Of a stretch of 45,598 bases of DNA, positions 18,631-27,207 are shown in pieces (position 1 is the first letter of the stretch; the number at the start of each line of letters is the position of its first letter). The notes beneath the pieces were generated by a model. That model ran no database searches. It was not told the DNA's origin and worked only from the letters and a program-made list of their open reading frames with translations. Source of the DNA: Stenotrophomonas geniculata ATCC 19374 = JCM 13324 (lineage in GTDB: Bacteria; Pseudomonadota; Gammaproteobacteria; Xanthomonadales; Xanthomonadaceae). The stretch lies in assembly GCF_001431625.1 (NCBI RefSeq), contig NZ_LLXT01000142.1, positions 1 to 45,598 on the forward strand, in the 5' to 3' direction. Both the position numbers and the translations under genes were made by a program.

Positions 18631-18984
18631 GGCCAAAAACGACAGGCGGATTAGCCTGTGACGCATGGAATACAGCGTCACTGCGCGACGGATGCCGCGC
18701 TCGCCACGCCCTGATCAGGGTCGGCCGGCACAGCCATTCACGACATTCTCACTCCTTGCTTGTTACCCAGACCGCTGCGGTCGCCACCTCTTTGGCAGCG
18801 CGGCCTTGATTGAGTCGACATCGGTGCGGGCAGGGCAGTGTCATCGTCCTGTTGCCTGCAGTGCGCAGGCTGGCCGCCGCCGTCGACGCAGTATCCGCAT
18901 TTCCAGCAACTGCAACGTGGGGCCGGAGCCGCGCATGCGTGCGTTCGGCCTGCGAGATGAACATGGACGTCCAGGGAGGATGCA

Positions 18985-20418
18985 ATGCGCGTGGCGGTAC
19001 TGAGTCTGGCCTGCTTGACCGTATTGGCGATCACGCCGGCATATGCACAGGCTGATGACAAGGAGGACGCGCAGGCGCTGCGCCGTGAGATCGCGGCCAT
19101 GCGTCAGGTACTGGAAGGCATGCAGCAGCGGCTGGATCGGCTTGAACAGCGTAATGGCGCGGTTGCGCCTGCCGTCGCGCAGATCCCTGCGCCTGCGACC
19201 GCACCTGCAGGCGCTACCCATCTGCTGCATCCCACCCAGGTGCCGGGCGTGGCACAACCGGTGCTGCCGCAGCGTGAATCGGTGGCCGATCCTTCCACCG
19301 CGGCATCGCGACCGGACAGTGCGGCCGGCCCAACCGACCCGGATCTGAAGGGGTTCTTCGCCATTCCCGGCACCGATACGGTGATCCGCATTGGCGGCTA
19401 CGCCAAGCTCGATGCCATCGCCGATTCGCGCGCAGCCGGCGACGAAGATCAGTTCATTCCTTCGTCGATGCCAGTGGGCGGCCGTCATCGTGACGTGTCC
19501 AATTTCAACATCCATGCCAAGCAGACCCGCTTCAGTTTCGAGGCGCGGCGCCCGACCTCGCACGGGAACCTGCGCTTTTACCTGGAGAACGACTTCTTCG
19601 GCAGCAGTGATGGTTACGAATTCCGCCTGCGCCACGCCTATGGCCAGCTTGGCAATACCTACGCGGGCTACGGCTATTCCAGCTTCATGGATCCGGACAG
19701 CTTGCCTGACACGCTGGATTTCGCCGGTCCGGGTGGTGCGGGCTATCTGCTGGTGGCCGGCATCCACCACAGCTTTGCGATGGGCAAGGGCAACACCCTG
19801 ACTGTTGCCGCCGAAGATCCGAAGACTGAACTTGCCGGTGCCAGCGATGAGCGCGCGGCGGTGAACCGGCTGCCGGATGTGACGGTGACGGCGCGCATGG
19901 AGCGCGACTGGGGCCACCTGCAACTGGGCGCGGTGGCACGCAGCCTGGCGTATGACGGTGACGATGAGCGTGACCGGCGCATGGCCGGTGGCCTGCAGCT
20001 GAGCGGATCGGCGTCGGTGGGCGAGCGCGACCTGCTGCTGTTCGGTGCCCTCGGTGGGCGCGGCCTGAGCCGTTACACCGCTGACCTGACCGGCTCCGGG
20101 CTGGACGCGGTGGTCGGTGCCGATGGCCGCCTTGATGCGCTGGACCTGCACGGTGGTTTCGTTGGCTACACCCATTACTGGTCCGAGCTGTGGCGTTCGA
20201 ACCTGATCGTCGGCCAGCTGACCCTGGAGCGGAATGCTGCACTGGCGGCCGACGCATTCCGTCAGAGCCGCTACGGCGTGTTCAACCTGATCTGGAGCCC
20301 GGCACCGTCGTGGACGATGGGCATGGAGCTGCTGTACGGGCGCCTGGAACAGCAGGGCGGCGCGCGCGGCGACACGGTCCGGGTGCAGGGCAGCCTGCAA
20401 TACAACTTCATCAAGTAA
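18985..20418 (+). CDS. DcaP-type trimeric outer-membrane porin
   Basis: 477 residues with GGGAGGA upstream. The signal peptide ends at TPAYA, followed by a predicted coiled coil (about 25-55, EDAQALRREIAAMRQVLEGM), a Pro/Ala-rich linker, and a beta-barrel opening with FFAIPGTDTVIRIGGYAKLD and ending in aromatic YNFIK. An N-terminal coiled coil before a barrel is characteristic of DcaP-like porins, which pass small charged solutes. Long 5' leader with an FNR-type site. adiC starts 77 bases downstream, so the channel may serve the arginine/agmatine system. That substrate is an inference. Confidence 0.85.
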   Translation: MRVAVLSLACLTVLAITPAYAQADDKEDAQALRREIAAMRQVLEGMQQRLDRLEQRNGAVAPAVAQIPAPATAPAGATHLLHPTQVPGVAQPVLPQRESVADPSTAASRPDSAAGPTDPDLKGFFAIPGTDTVIRIGGYAKLDAIADSRAAGDEDQFIPSSMPVGGRHRDVSNFNIHAKQTRFSFEARRPTSHGNLRFYLENDFFGSSDGYEFRLRHAYGQLGNTYAGYGYSSFMDPDSLPDTLDFAGPGGAGYLLVAGIHHSFAMGKGNTLTVAAEDPKTELAGASDERAAVNRLPDVTVTARMERDWGHLQLGAVARSLAYDGDDERDRRMAGGLQLSGSASVGERDLLLFGALGGRGLSRYTADLTGSGLDAVVGADGRLDALDLHGGFVGYTHYWSELWRSNLIVGQLTLERNAALAADAFRQSRYGVFNLIWSPAPSWTMGMELLYGRLEQQGGARGDTVRVQGSLQYNFIK

Positions 20419-20494
20419 GCGCCAGCGGCGTTACGCCAGCGCAACCGTCCCCACGCCCGGCCGCACCGGGCTCATGCCAGTACAGGAGATTGTC

Positions 20495-21847
20495 ATGGCA
20501 GAAGCAAAGAAAATCGGGGTGGTCGGAGCCACCTTCCTCGTCGCCGGCAACATGATGGGCTCCGGTGTGTTCCTGCTGCCCTCCAGCCTGGCCAAGATCG
20601 GTACCGCCTCGATCTGGGGCTGGCTGATCACCACCGCCGGTGCGCTGCTGCTGGCGTTCGTGTTCGCCAAGCTGGGCAAGCTGGCGCCCAAGGCGGGCGG
20701 TCCATACGCCTATGCGCGCGACTGGTTCGGGCCCTACATGGGCTTCCAGACCAACACCATCTACTGGTTCGCCAACTGGATCGGCAACGTCGCCATCCCG
20801 ATTGCGGCGGTCGGCTACTTCAGCTACTTCTTCCCGATCCTGTCCGAGCCGCTGGTGCGCTGCATCGCGGTGCTGATCCTGGTGTGGGCGCTGAGCTTCG
20901 CCAATGTGATCGGCCCGGCCTTCGTCAGCCGCGTGCAGACGGTCACCACCAGCTTTGCGCTGGTCCCGATCCTGGGCATCGCCATCTTCGGCTGGTTCTT
21001 CTTCGATGCCGACATCTTCAAGGGCGCCTACAACGTGTCCGGTGAATCCAACTTCGGCGCGATCTCCAGCGCTGCGGCATTGACCCTGTGGGCCTTCATC
21101 GGCGTCGAATCCGCTTCGGTCACCGCCGGCGTGGTGGAAAACCCGGAGAAGAACGTGGCCCGTGCCACCCTGGCCGGTGTGTTCCTGGCTGCCATCGCCT
21201 ACATCGCCAGTTCCTCGGTGATCATGGGCATGGTGCCCAACGGCGAACTGCAGACCTCCGATGCCCCGTTCGCGCTGGCTGCGGCCAAGGCCGTCGGTGG
21301 CTGGGGCGGTGCGCTGGTCAGCCTGTGCGCCTTCATCGGCGCGGCGGGTTCGCTGGGCGGCTGGATCCTGCTGACCGCACAGAGCGCCAAGGCGGCGTCC
21401 GACGACGGGCTGTTCCCGAGCATCTTCAGCAAGACCAACAAGGATGACGTGCCGGTCAAGGGCGTGCTGATCGTAGCGGTGCTGATGACCCTGGCGGTGC
21501 TGGTCACCTCCACCTCGGAAACCGCGTCGGCACAGTTCGACGTCATCACGTCGGCCGCCGTGGTACTGACCCTGCTGCCCTACATCTACTCGTGCGTGGC
21601 CTGCTACTTCGTGGTCGAGCGTTCGCACACCCTGGTCCATACCGGTGCGTTCTGGACCCTGACCAGCCTGACCGTTGTGTACTGCCTGTGGGCGATCTAC
21701 GGCTCGTCGGGAACCATCGTGCAGTACGCCTTCCTGTTCGTGCTGTTCATCACCGTGTTCTATCCCTTCTTCAGCGAGGAGCGCCGCCAGCAGCGGCAGC
21801 GCGCCCGCGAGGCATCGGCCATCAGCGCCGGCGCCCAGCGTTCCTGA
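20495..21847 (+). CDS. adiC: Arginine/agmatine antiporter AdiC
   Basis: 450 residues from the ATG at 20495, which has CAGGAGA upstream. It is an APC-superfamily transporter with about 12 membrane helices. The substrate-binding unwound helix reads GNMMGSGVFLLP, nearly as in E. coli AdiC, and GGPYAYAR, TLWAFIGVESASV and SLGGWILL also follow AdiC closely. It imports arginine and exports agmatine, expelling the proton consumed by AdiA and so protecting cells in acid. adiA follows after 20 bases, which settles the substrate assignment over other APC members. Confidence 0.93.
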   Translation: MAEAKKIGVVGATFLVAGNMMGSGVFLLPSSLAKIGTASIWGWLITTAGALLLAFVFAKLGKLAPKAGGPYAYARDWFGPYMGFQTNTIYWFANWIGNVAIPIAAVGYFSYFFPILSEPLVRCIAVLILVWALSFANVIGPAFVSRVQTVTTSFALVPILGIAIFGWFFFDADIFKGAYNVSGESNFGAISSAAALTLWAFIGVESASVTAGVVENPEKNVARATLAGVFLAAIAYIASSSVIMGMVPNGELQTSDAPFALAAAKAVGGWGGALVSLCAFIGAAGSLGGWILLTAQSAKAASDDGLFPSIFSKTNKDDVPVKGVLIVAVLMTLAVLVTSTSETASAQFDVITSAAVVLTLLPYIYSCVACYFVVERSHTLVHTGAFWTLTSLTVVYCLWAIYGSSGTIVQYAFLFVLFITVFYPFFSEERRQQRQRAREASAISAGAQRS

Positions 21848-21867
21848 GTTCGACAAGGAGAATCAAC

Positions 21868-24156
21868 GTGTACTTCAAGTCCCTGGACTATCCGGTCATT
21901 GTCATCGACAACGACTACGAGTCGCCGCGCATCGGCGGCATCCTGATCCGCGCCCTGGTGGAAGAACTGCGCAGCAACGACCAGCGCGTGTTGTGCGGCC
22001 TGAACCTGGATGATGCGCGCGCCGGTGCCCGCACCTACGTGGCGGCCTCGGCAGTGCTGATTTCGATCGATGGCAGCGAAGAGGTGGATGGCGAGTTCCA
22101 GCGCCTGACTGCCTTCCTGCGTGAGCAGAGTGCGCGCCGCGCCAACCTGCCGGTGTTCCTGTACGGCGAGCGCCGCACCATCGAGAAGGTGCCGAGCAAG
22201 CTGCTCAAGTACATCCACGGCTTCATCTTCCTGTTCGAAGACACCAAGAGCTTCATCTCGCGGCAGGTGATGCGCGCAGCCGAAGACTACATGAAGAACC
22301 TGCTGCCGCCGTTCTTCAAGGCGCTGATCCATCATGCGGCCGAGTCGAACTATTCCTGGCATACGCCGGGCCATGCCGGTGGCGTGGCGTTCACCAAGTC
22401 GCCGGTGGGGCGTGCATTCCACCAGTTCTACGGCGAGAACACCCTGCGCAGCGATCTGTCGATCTCGGTGCCGGAGCTGGGCTCGCTGCTCGACCATACC
22501 GGCCCGATCAAGGATGCCGAGGAAGAAGCGGCACGCAACTTCGGCGCCGACCATACCTTCTTCGTCACCAATGGCACCTCCACCGCCAACAAGATCGTCT
22601 GGCACGGCACGGTGGCGCGCGGTGACGTGGTGTTCGTCGATCGCAATTGCCACAAGTCGCTGCTGCACGCGCTGATCATGACCGGTGCAGTGCCGGTGTA
22701 CTTCACCCCAAGCCGCAACGCGCACGGCATCATCGGCCCGATCAGCCTGGACCAGTTCACGCCGGAGTCGCTGCAGCAGCGCATTGCTGCCAACCCGCTG
22801 GCCAGCCAGGCCTACCAGGCCGGTTCCAAGCCACGCATCGCAGTGGTCACCAACTCGACCTATGACGGCCTGTGCTACAACGCCGAGAAGATCGCTGATG
22901 AGATCGGCAGCGCGGTCGATTTCCTGCACTTCGATGAGGCCTGGTACGCCTACGCCGCGTTCCATCCGTTCTACGAGAACCACTACGGCATGGCCAAAGG
23001 CAAGCCCCGTGAGCAGGATGCGATCATCTTCACCACGCATTCAACCCACAAGCTGCTGGCGGCGTTCTCGCAGGCCTCGATGATCCACGTGCGCAACTCG
23101 GCGCAACGCAACCTGGACGCCGAGCGCTTCAACGAGTCGTTCATGATGCACACCTCGACCAGCCCACACTACGGGGTGATCGCGGCCTGCGACGTGGCCT
23201 CGAAGATGATGGAAGGCGAGGCTGGCCGTTCGCTGGTGCAGGAGATGCACGACGAGGCGATCGCGTTCCGCCGCGCGATGCTGCACGTCCGTGACGATCT
23301 GGGCCGCGACGACTGGTGGTTCAGTGTGTGGCAGCCGACCCAGGTCGAGCGCAGCCTGGACAAGGGTGATACGCCGGCGCCGCTGGTGGCCAAACGCGAG
23401 GAGTGGTACCTGCAACCGGATGCCCATTGGCACGGCTTCGAGAACCTGGTCGATGACTACGTGCTGATCGACCCGATCAAGGTGACCCTGCTGACCCCGG
23501 GCCTGGCGATGGACGGCAGCATGGGCAAGCTGGGCATTCCGGCGGCGGTGCTCAGCAAGTTCCTGTGGGGTCGCGGCATTACCGTGGAGAAGACCAACCT
23601 GTACTCGGTGCTGTTCCTGTTCTCGATGGGCATCACCAAGGGCAAGTGGAGCACGCTGGTCACCGAGCTGATGGCATTCAAGGAACTGTATGACCGCAAC
23701 GCGCCGCTGGGCCAGGCACTGCCGACGCTGGCGGCCGACTATCCCAATGCCTACGCCGGCTGGGGCCTGCGTGACCTGTGCGATGCACTGCATGCGTTCA
23801 ACCAGGAATTTGCGGTGGCCAAGGTGATGCGCGAGATGTACGTGGATCTGCCGACCCCGGTGATGACCCCGGCCGATGCCTACAACCACCTGGTCAAGGG
23901 CGAGATCGAGCGGGTCGACATCGAGCAGCTCAGTGGCCGCGTCGCCGCGACCATGCTGGTGCCGTACCCGCCGGGCATTCCGACCATCATGCCGGGCGAG
24001 CGCTTTGGCGACAGTGACGAGCCGATCATCCAGTCGCTGCGCATCGCCCGCGAACAGAACGCTCGTTTCCCGGGCTTCGAGTCGGACGTGCACGGGCTGA
24101 TCATCGAGCAGGAGGGTGATGCGGTTTCGTACAAGGTGGAGGTGCTGAAGGCCTGA
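21868..24156 (+). CDS. adiA: Acid-inducible biodegradative arginine decarboxylase AdiA
   Basis: 762 residues (E. coli AdiA 756). I take the GTG at 21868 after AAGGAG; the open frame upstream lies within adiC. An N-terminal wing domain (1-130) is followed by the fold-type I PLP domain with the Schiff-base Lys at about 395 (STHKLLAAFSQASMIH), DEAWYAYAAFHPF for the cofactor-binding Asp, and a C-terminal domain (MLVPYPPGIPTIMPGE). AdiA converts arginine to agmatine plus CO2, consuming one cytoplasmic proton. The SQAS(M) stretch after the Lys, as in AdiA, supports arginine over lysine or ornithine. Confidence 0.93.
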   Translation: MYFKSLDYPVIVIDNDYESPRIGGILIRALVEELRSNDQRVLCGLNLDDARAGARTYVAASAVLISIDGSEEVDGEFQRLTAFLREQSARRANLPVFLYGERRTIEKVPSKLLKYIHGFIFLFEDTKSFISRQVMRAAEDYMKNLLPPFFKALIHHAAESNYSWHTPGHAGGVAFTKSPVGRAFHQFYGENTLRSDLSISVPELGSLLDHTGPIKDAEEEAARNFGADHTFFVTNGTSTANKIVWHGTVARGDVVFVDRNCHKSLLHALIMTGAVPVYFTPSRNAHGIIGPISLDQFTPESLQQRIAANPLASQAYQAGSKPRIAVVTNSTYDGLCYNAEKIADEIGSAVDFLHFDEAWYAYAAFHPFYENHYGMAKGKPREQDAIIFTTHSTHKLLAAFSQASMIHVRNSAQRNLDAERFNESFMMHTSTSPHYGVIAACDVASKMMEGEAGRSLVQEMHDEAIAFRRAMLHVRDDLGRDDWWFSVWQPTQVERSLDKGDTPAPLVAKREEWYLQPDAHWHGFENLVDDYVLIDPIKVTLLTPGLAMDGSMGKLGIPAAVLSKFLWGRGITVEKTNLYSVLFLFSMGITKGKWSTLVTELMAFKELYDRNAPLGQALPTLAADYPNAYAGWGLRDLCDALHAFNQEFAVAKVMREMYVDLPTPVMTPADAYNHLVKGEIERVDIEQLSGRVAATMLVPYPPGIPTIMPGERFGDSDEPIIQSLRIAREQNARFPGFESDVHGLIIEQEGDAVSYKVEVLKA

Positions 24157-24184
24157 CCGGCAACGGTCGGCCGTTCGGCGGACG

Positions 24185-25087
24185 ATGGATACCGCGCGCG
24201 AGCAACGCATCCTGAAGTTCTCCATCGGGGTCACCCTGGCGGTGAGCACGGTCGGCTTCGGCGGTGGCCTGCTGGTGGGATCGCAGGCCATCCTGTTCGA
24301 TGGCGTGTACAGCCTGGTCGACGTCGCGCTGACCCTGGTGTCGTTGTCGGTGCTGCGGCTGGTGGCGCGGGAACAGAGCCCGCGCTTCCAGTACGGCTAC
24401 TGGCACCTGGAGCCAATGGTCGAGGCACTCGGTGGGGTGATCCTGTCGCTGGCCTGCGTGTATGCGCTGGCCAACGCGGTGATTGGCTTGACCACGGGCG
24501 GGCATGAAGTGAAATTCGGGCCCGCGCTGTGGTGGGCGGCACTGCTGAGTGCCAGCAACCTGGCGATGGCGCTGTTTGTCGCCCAACGAGCGCGGCATCT
24601 GCGCTCGGCGCTGTTGTGGCTGGACGTGCGTGGCTGGCTGCTGGGTGGGTTGATGAGCCTGGCGGTGGTACTGGCCTTCGTACTGGCCCTGGCCCTGCAG
24701 GGGGGCGAATGGCACCACTGGGTGCCGTACCTGGATTCGATCGTGCTGGCGTTGATCAGCCTGGCGGTGCTGCCGGTGCCGGCGCGCAGCGCGTGGAAGG
24801 CCATGCGTGAAGTACTGCAGGTGGCGCCGGATGATCTGGACCGGCGCGTGCAGCAGGTGATGCAGGCATTCGTGGCCGAGCGCGGTTATGCCGGTTTTAC
24901 CAGTCACGTGGCGAAGATGGGGCGGATGCGCTTCATCGAGATCCATGTGCTGGCCGACCCGGGTACGCCGCTGGGGTCGGTGGGCGAGGTTGATGCGATG
25001 CGCGATGAGATCGCGGTGCGGCTGGATGCGCGCGGCAGCACGTTCTGGCTGACCATCGATTTCACGGCAGACCCGGCGTGGACGTGA
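24185..25087 (+). CDS. Cation diffusion facilitator (CDF) family transporter
   Basis: 300 residues: six membrane helices (1-205) and a C-terminal cytoplasmic ferredoxin-like domain (about 210-295). It begins 28 bases after adiA, so it is probably the last gene of that operon. Compared with YiiP, the transport site is altered. Helix 2 reads FDGVYSLVD (D39, Y42, D46), where YiiP has D-S-L-V-D, so the first Asp is Tyr. Helix 5 reads LLWLDVRGWLLGG where YiiP has an H-Y-Q-S-D motif. The ion is therefore uncertain. No strong ribosome-binding site. A SMAG palindrome follows the stop. Confidence 0.85.
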   Translation: MDTAREQRILKFSIGVTLAVSTVGFGGGLLVGSQAILFDGVYSLVDVALTLVSLSVLRLVAREQSPRFQYGYWHLEPMVEALGGVILSLACVYALANAVIGLTTGGHEVKFGPALWWAALLSASNLAMALFVAQRARHLRSALLWLDVRGWLLGGLMSLAVVLAFVLALALQGGEWHHWVPYLDSIVLALISLAVLPVPARSAWKAMREVLQVAPDDLDRRVQQVMQAFVAERGYAGFTSHVAKMGRMRFIEIHVLADPGTPLGSVGEVDAMRDEIAVRLDARGSTFWLTIDFTADPAWT

Positions 25088-25097
25088 GCGGGGAACG

Positions 25098-25161
25098 GTA
25101 GAGCCGAGCCCATGCTCGGCTGCCATTCGCGCAGCGCAGCCGAGCACGGGCTCGGCTCTAC
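25098..25161. repeat. SMAG-type palindrome 1
   Basis: Bounded by GTAG and CTAC. The arms GTAGAGCCGAGCCCATGCTC and its near complement form a long hairpin around CATTCGCGCAGCGC. It lies after the CDF gene stop and resembles the GTAG-headed REP elements of S. maltophilia. Confidence 0.85.
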
Positions 25162-25211
25162 ACGTCGGCGATCGTTGCGCGTGGCAGACCGGTCTGTTGC
25201 ACCGGATCCGT

Positions 25212-25246
25212 TTGACCTCAACCTGGGTTGAGGTCACAGACTGCCT
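25212..25246 (+). promoter_or_regulatory. MerR/SoxR-type promoter-operator of the RidA-like gene
   Basis: TTGACC (-35, 25212-25217), 19-base spacer, then a weak -10 CAGACT (25237-25242 or adjacent). A perfect dyad with half-sites TGACCTCAACC and GGTTGAGGTCA (25213-25236) spans the spacer. CCTCAA...TTGAGG is the core of the SoxR box. No SoxR gene is in the window. Confidence 0.75.
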
Positions 25247-25269
25247 GCAACCCCCACGAGGCGCGCGGC

Positions 25270-25704
25270 ATGAACCTGCTGACCACACCGGACCTCAGCC
25301 ATGGCCTGCTGGAGCTGTTCAATCCTCCCGGCCTCTACGACCCTTCCGCGAACGGCTACTCCCACGTGGCGGTGGTGCGCCTGCCGGCACGGGTGATCCA
25401 TGTCGCCGGGCAGGGCGGTGAAGATGCCCAGGGCCGTCTCTCGCCCAGTTTCGAAGACCAGGTCGGGCAGGCGCTGGACAACCTGCAGACCGCGCTGCGC
25501 TCGGCGCAGGCAAGCCTGGCTGATGTGGCGCGGTTGCGCATCCTGGTGGTGGACCACGACGAAGACCGGCTGGGCATCATCGCCCATCAGGTGCGGCGGC
25601 GCTGGCCGAACCGCGCCGCGCCCACCTGCACGCTGATCCCGGTGCCGCGGCTGGCGCTGGACGGCATGCTGTTCGAGATCGAGGCGGAGGCTTATGCCGC
25701 CTAG
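25270..25704 (+). CDS. RidA/YjgF-family protein
   Basis: 144 residues from the ATG at 25270. RidA-type fold: VIHVAGQGGED near residue 45, a long helix FEDQVGQALDNLQTALRSA, and C-terminal VPRLALDGMLFEIEAEA. The Arg of VPRL aligns with the substrate-binding Arg105 of E. coli RidA (VARLPKD), so imine/enamine deaminase activity is possible. However, the N-terminal part is diverged, so it belongs to a RidA side family. It has its own SoxR-like promoter and shares a CTAG stop overlap with tonB on the other strand. Confidence 0.82.
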   Translation: MNLLTTPDLSHGLLELFNPPGLYDPSANGYSHVAVVRLPARVIHVAGQGGEDAQGRLSPSFEDQVGQALDNLQTALRSAQASLADVARLRILVVDHDEDRLGIIAHQVRRRWPNRAAPTCTLIPVPRLALDGMLFEIEAEAYAA

Positions 25705-26414
25705 CGCAGGTAGTACTCCACCGGCACCACCAGCTCCTGCGGTGCCTTCAGTTCATCGGGAATGGGCGGCAGCGGCTGCGCGCGACGGAAGGTCTGCAGC
25801 GCGGCGTCATCGAGCATCGGCTGGCCACTGGACTGCTCCAGCCGCAGCGCCAGCAGGCGACCTTCGCGGTCGATGCTGGCCCTGACCCACGCAGTGCCCT
25901 GCTGCCGGCGCGAGCGCGCGGCGGCAGGGTAGTAGCGGTAACGCTCCAGCCGCGCCATCAGGCGGGCTTCCCACTGGTCGCTGGCGGCGCCGGCCTGGAA
26001 GTCTGCCGGTGGCGCGTCTGGAGCGGGCGGCGCGGCCGTGATCGATGCCGGTGCGGGACTTGCATCGGTCGCGGCCGCAGGCGAGGCGACTGGCAGTGGC
26101 TGGCGGCCCGTCCCACCCGTTTCGCTGGCGGCCAGCTCTCCCTCGCGCGCCGCCGTAGGCTTGGGTGGCGGCGGCGACTTCGTGGGCTGCGAGGCGCGGG
26201 CCTGCTGCGCCTGGCTGGGGGTCTCGGCCTGGCGTTCCTCCACCGGTTGCGGCGGCGTGGCCGGTGCCAGCAGGCGCAGGCTGATGCGCACGTCCTGCTC
26301 CGGCGGCGGCGGCATCGGCGGCATCGCGACCCAGTGCACCAACAGCAGCAGTGGCAGCAGATGCAGGACGACGGTGATCGCGATCGCCTGCCAGTGTTGG
26401 CCACGCTCACTCAT
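25701..26414 (-). CDS. TonB energy transducer of the haem cluster
   Basis: 237 residues from the ATG at 26414, overlapping the end of the ChaN gene by eight bases. One N-terminal membrane helix (AIAITVVLHLLPLLLLVHWV), a long Pro/Ala-rich periplasmic spacer (about 35-145), and a TonB C-terminal domain (RLERYRYYPAAARSRRQQGTAWVRASID; ending VPVEYYLR). No exbB/exbD nearby, so it must use those from elsewhere. Position at the end of the receptor operon suggests a dedicated TonB for this receptor. Confidence 0.92.
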   Translation of the reverse strand: MSERGQHWQAIAITVVLHLLPLLLLVHWVAMPPMPPPPEQDVRISLRLLAPATPPQPVEERQAETPSQAQQARASQPTKSPPPPKPTAAREGELAASETGGTGRQPLPVASPAAATDASPAPASITAAPPAPDAPPADFQAGAASDQWEARLMARLERYRYYPAAARSRRQQGTAWVRASIDREGRLLALRLEQSSGQPMLDDAALQTFRRAQPLPPIPDELKAPQELVVPVEYYLR

Positions 26415-27207
26415 CGTCCAGCACCCACAGCAGATCGGCATCAGCTGCATCGACGGTTTCACCCGGTGAAGCCAATGCAATCACCAGCGCAGGCGTATCC
26501 GGTGACAGGTAGCCCGGTACCCCGGTACCGCGCAGTACATGCCAGCGACCTGCTACCAGCAGTGCTGGCACGGGCGCATCGAGCAGCACCCGCGCCATGC
26601 GCGTATCGCGGGCCTGTTGCACGGCCAGCATCCCTTCCAGCATCGGTGCCGCGTCTGCGTGCTGGGCCAGCACCACCGCCGACAGGCGCTGGCGGGCAGC
26701 GGCCACCGGGAATCGCACGCCCTCGGTCGAGGCCAGCAGCGCGTTGACCTCGGCACGCGACAGGTTGCCGCCGAACAACGGCGTGCCTGCATCGGCAGCC
26801 TCCCGTACCAGGCCGCCATACGCGGCCCACGGCCAGCGCGTATCCCAGTCCAGCAGTTCCCGCAGGCGTGCACCTTCGGCCTGGTTGCCCTTGGCCAGCC
26901 AGCGCTGCACGCGCTGCAGGCGTGGCTGGCGCTCGCTGGCGATCATTTCCAGCACCAGTGAACCTTGCGGGCGCTGCCGCTGCAGGGCCTGCAGCAGCCA
27001 GCGCTGGGCGGCGTGGTCTCCGGCGAGATCATGGCGTTCACCCAGCAACAGCCGCTGGGCGTCCGCCGCGCGTGTCACGAATGCGGCTTCGTCCAGGTGC
27101 TGGCCAGTGGCCAGGTCGATCACTGTGCCGGGCACCGGCTGCGCGCCAGCCACCGCGGCCAGCGCGAGCAGGCATACGGGCAGCCAGCGACGGCTAGAAC
27201 GCCACAT
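26407..27207 (-). CDS. ChaN-family haem-binding protein
   Basis: 266 residues from the ATG at 27207, overlapping the receptor's 3' end by 14 bases. Signal peptide MWRSSRRWLPVCLLALAAVAGA. The core has LLLGERHDLAGDHAAQRWLL (the ChaN GE-x-H motif), LVLEMIASERQ, and a C-terminal LLVAGRWHVLRGTGVPGYL with the second conserved His (G-x-x-H). ChaN-like proteins bind stacked haem pairs. Its place between a haem-type receptor and tonB supports a role in periplasmic haem handling. No lipobox Cys is at the cleavage site, so it is soluble or loosely attached. Confidence 0.85.
   Translation of the reverse strand: MWRSSRRWLPVCLLALAAVAGAQPVPGTVIDLATGQHLDEAAFVTRAADAQRLLLGERHDLAGDHAAQRWLLQALQRQRPQGSLVLEMIASERQPRLQRVQRWLAKGNQAEGARLRELLDWDTRWPWAAYGGLVREAADAGTPLFGGNLSRAEVNALLASTEGVRFPVAAARQRLSAVVLAQHADAAPMLEGMLAVQQARDTRMARVLLDAPVPALLVAGRWHVLRGTGVPGYLSPDTPALVIALASPGETVDAADADLLWVLDDE

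Noticed and set aside
18665..19003. 112-codon frame between dsbG and the porin
   Set aside because: No ribosome-binding site, Arg/Pro-rich shadow-like composition, and it overlaps the porin start region.
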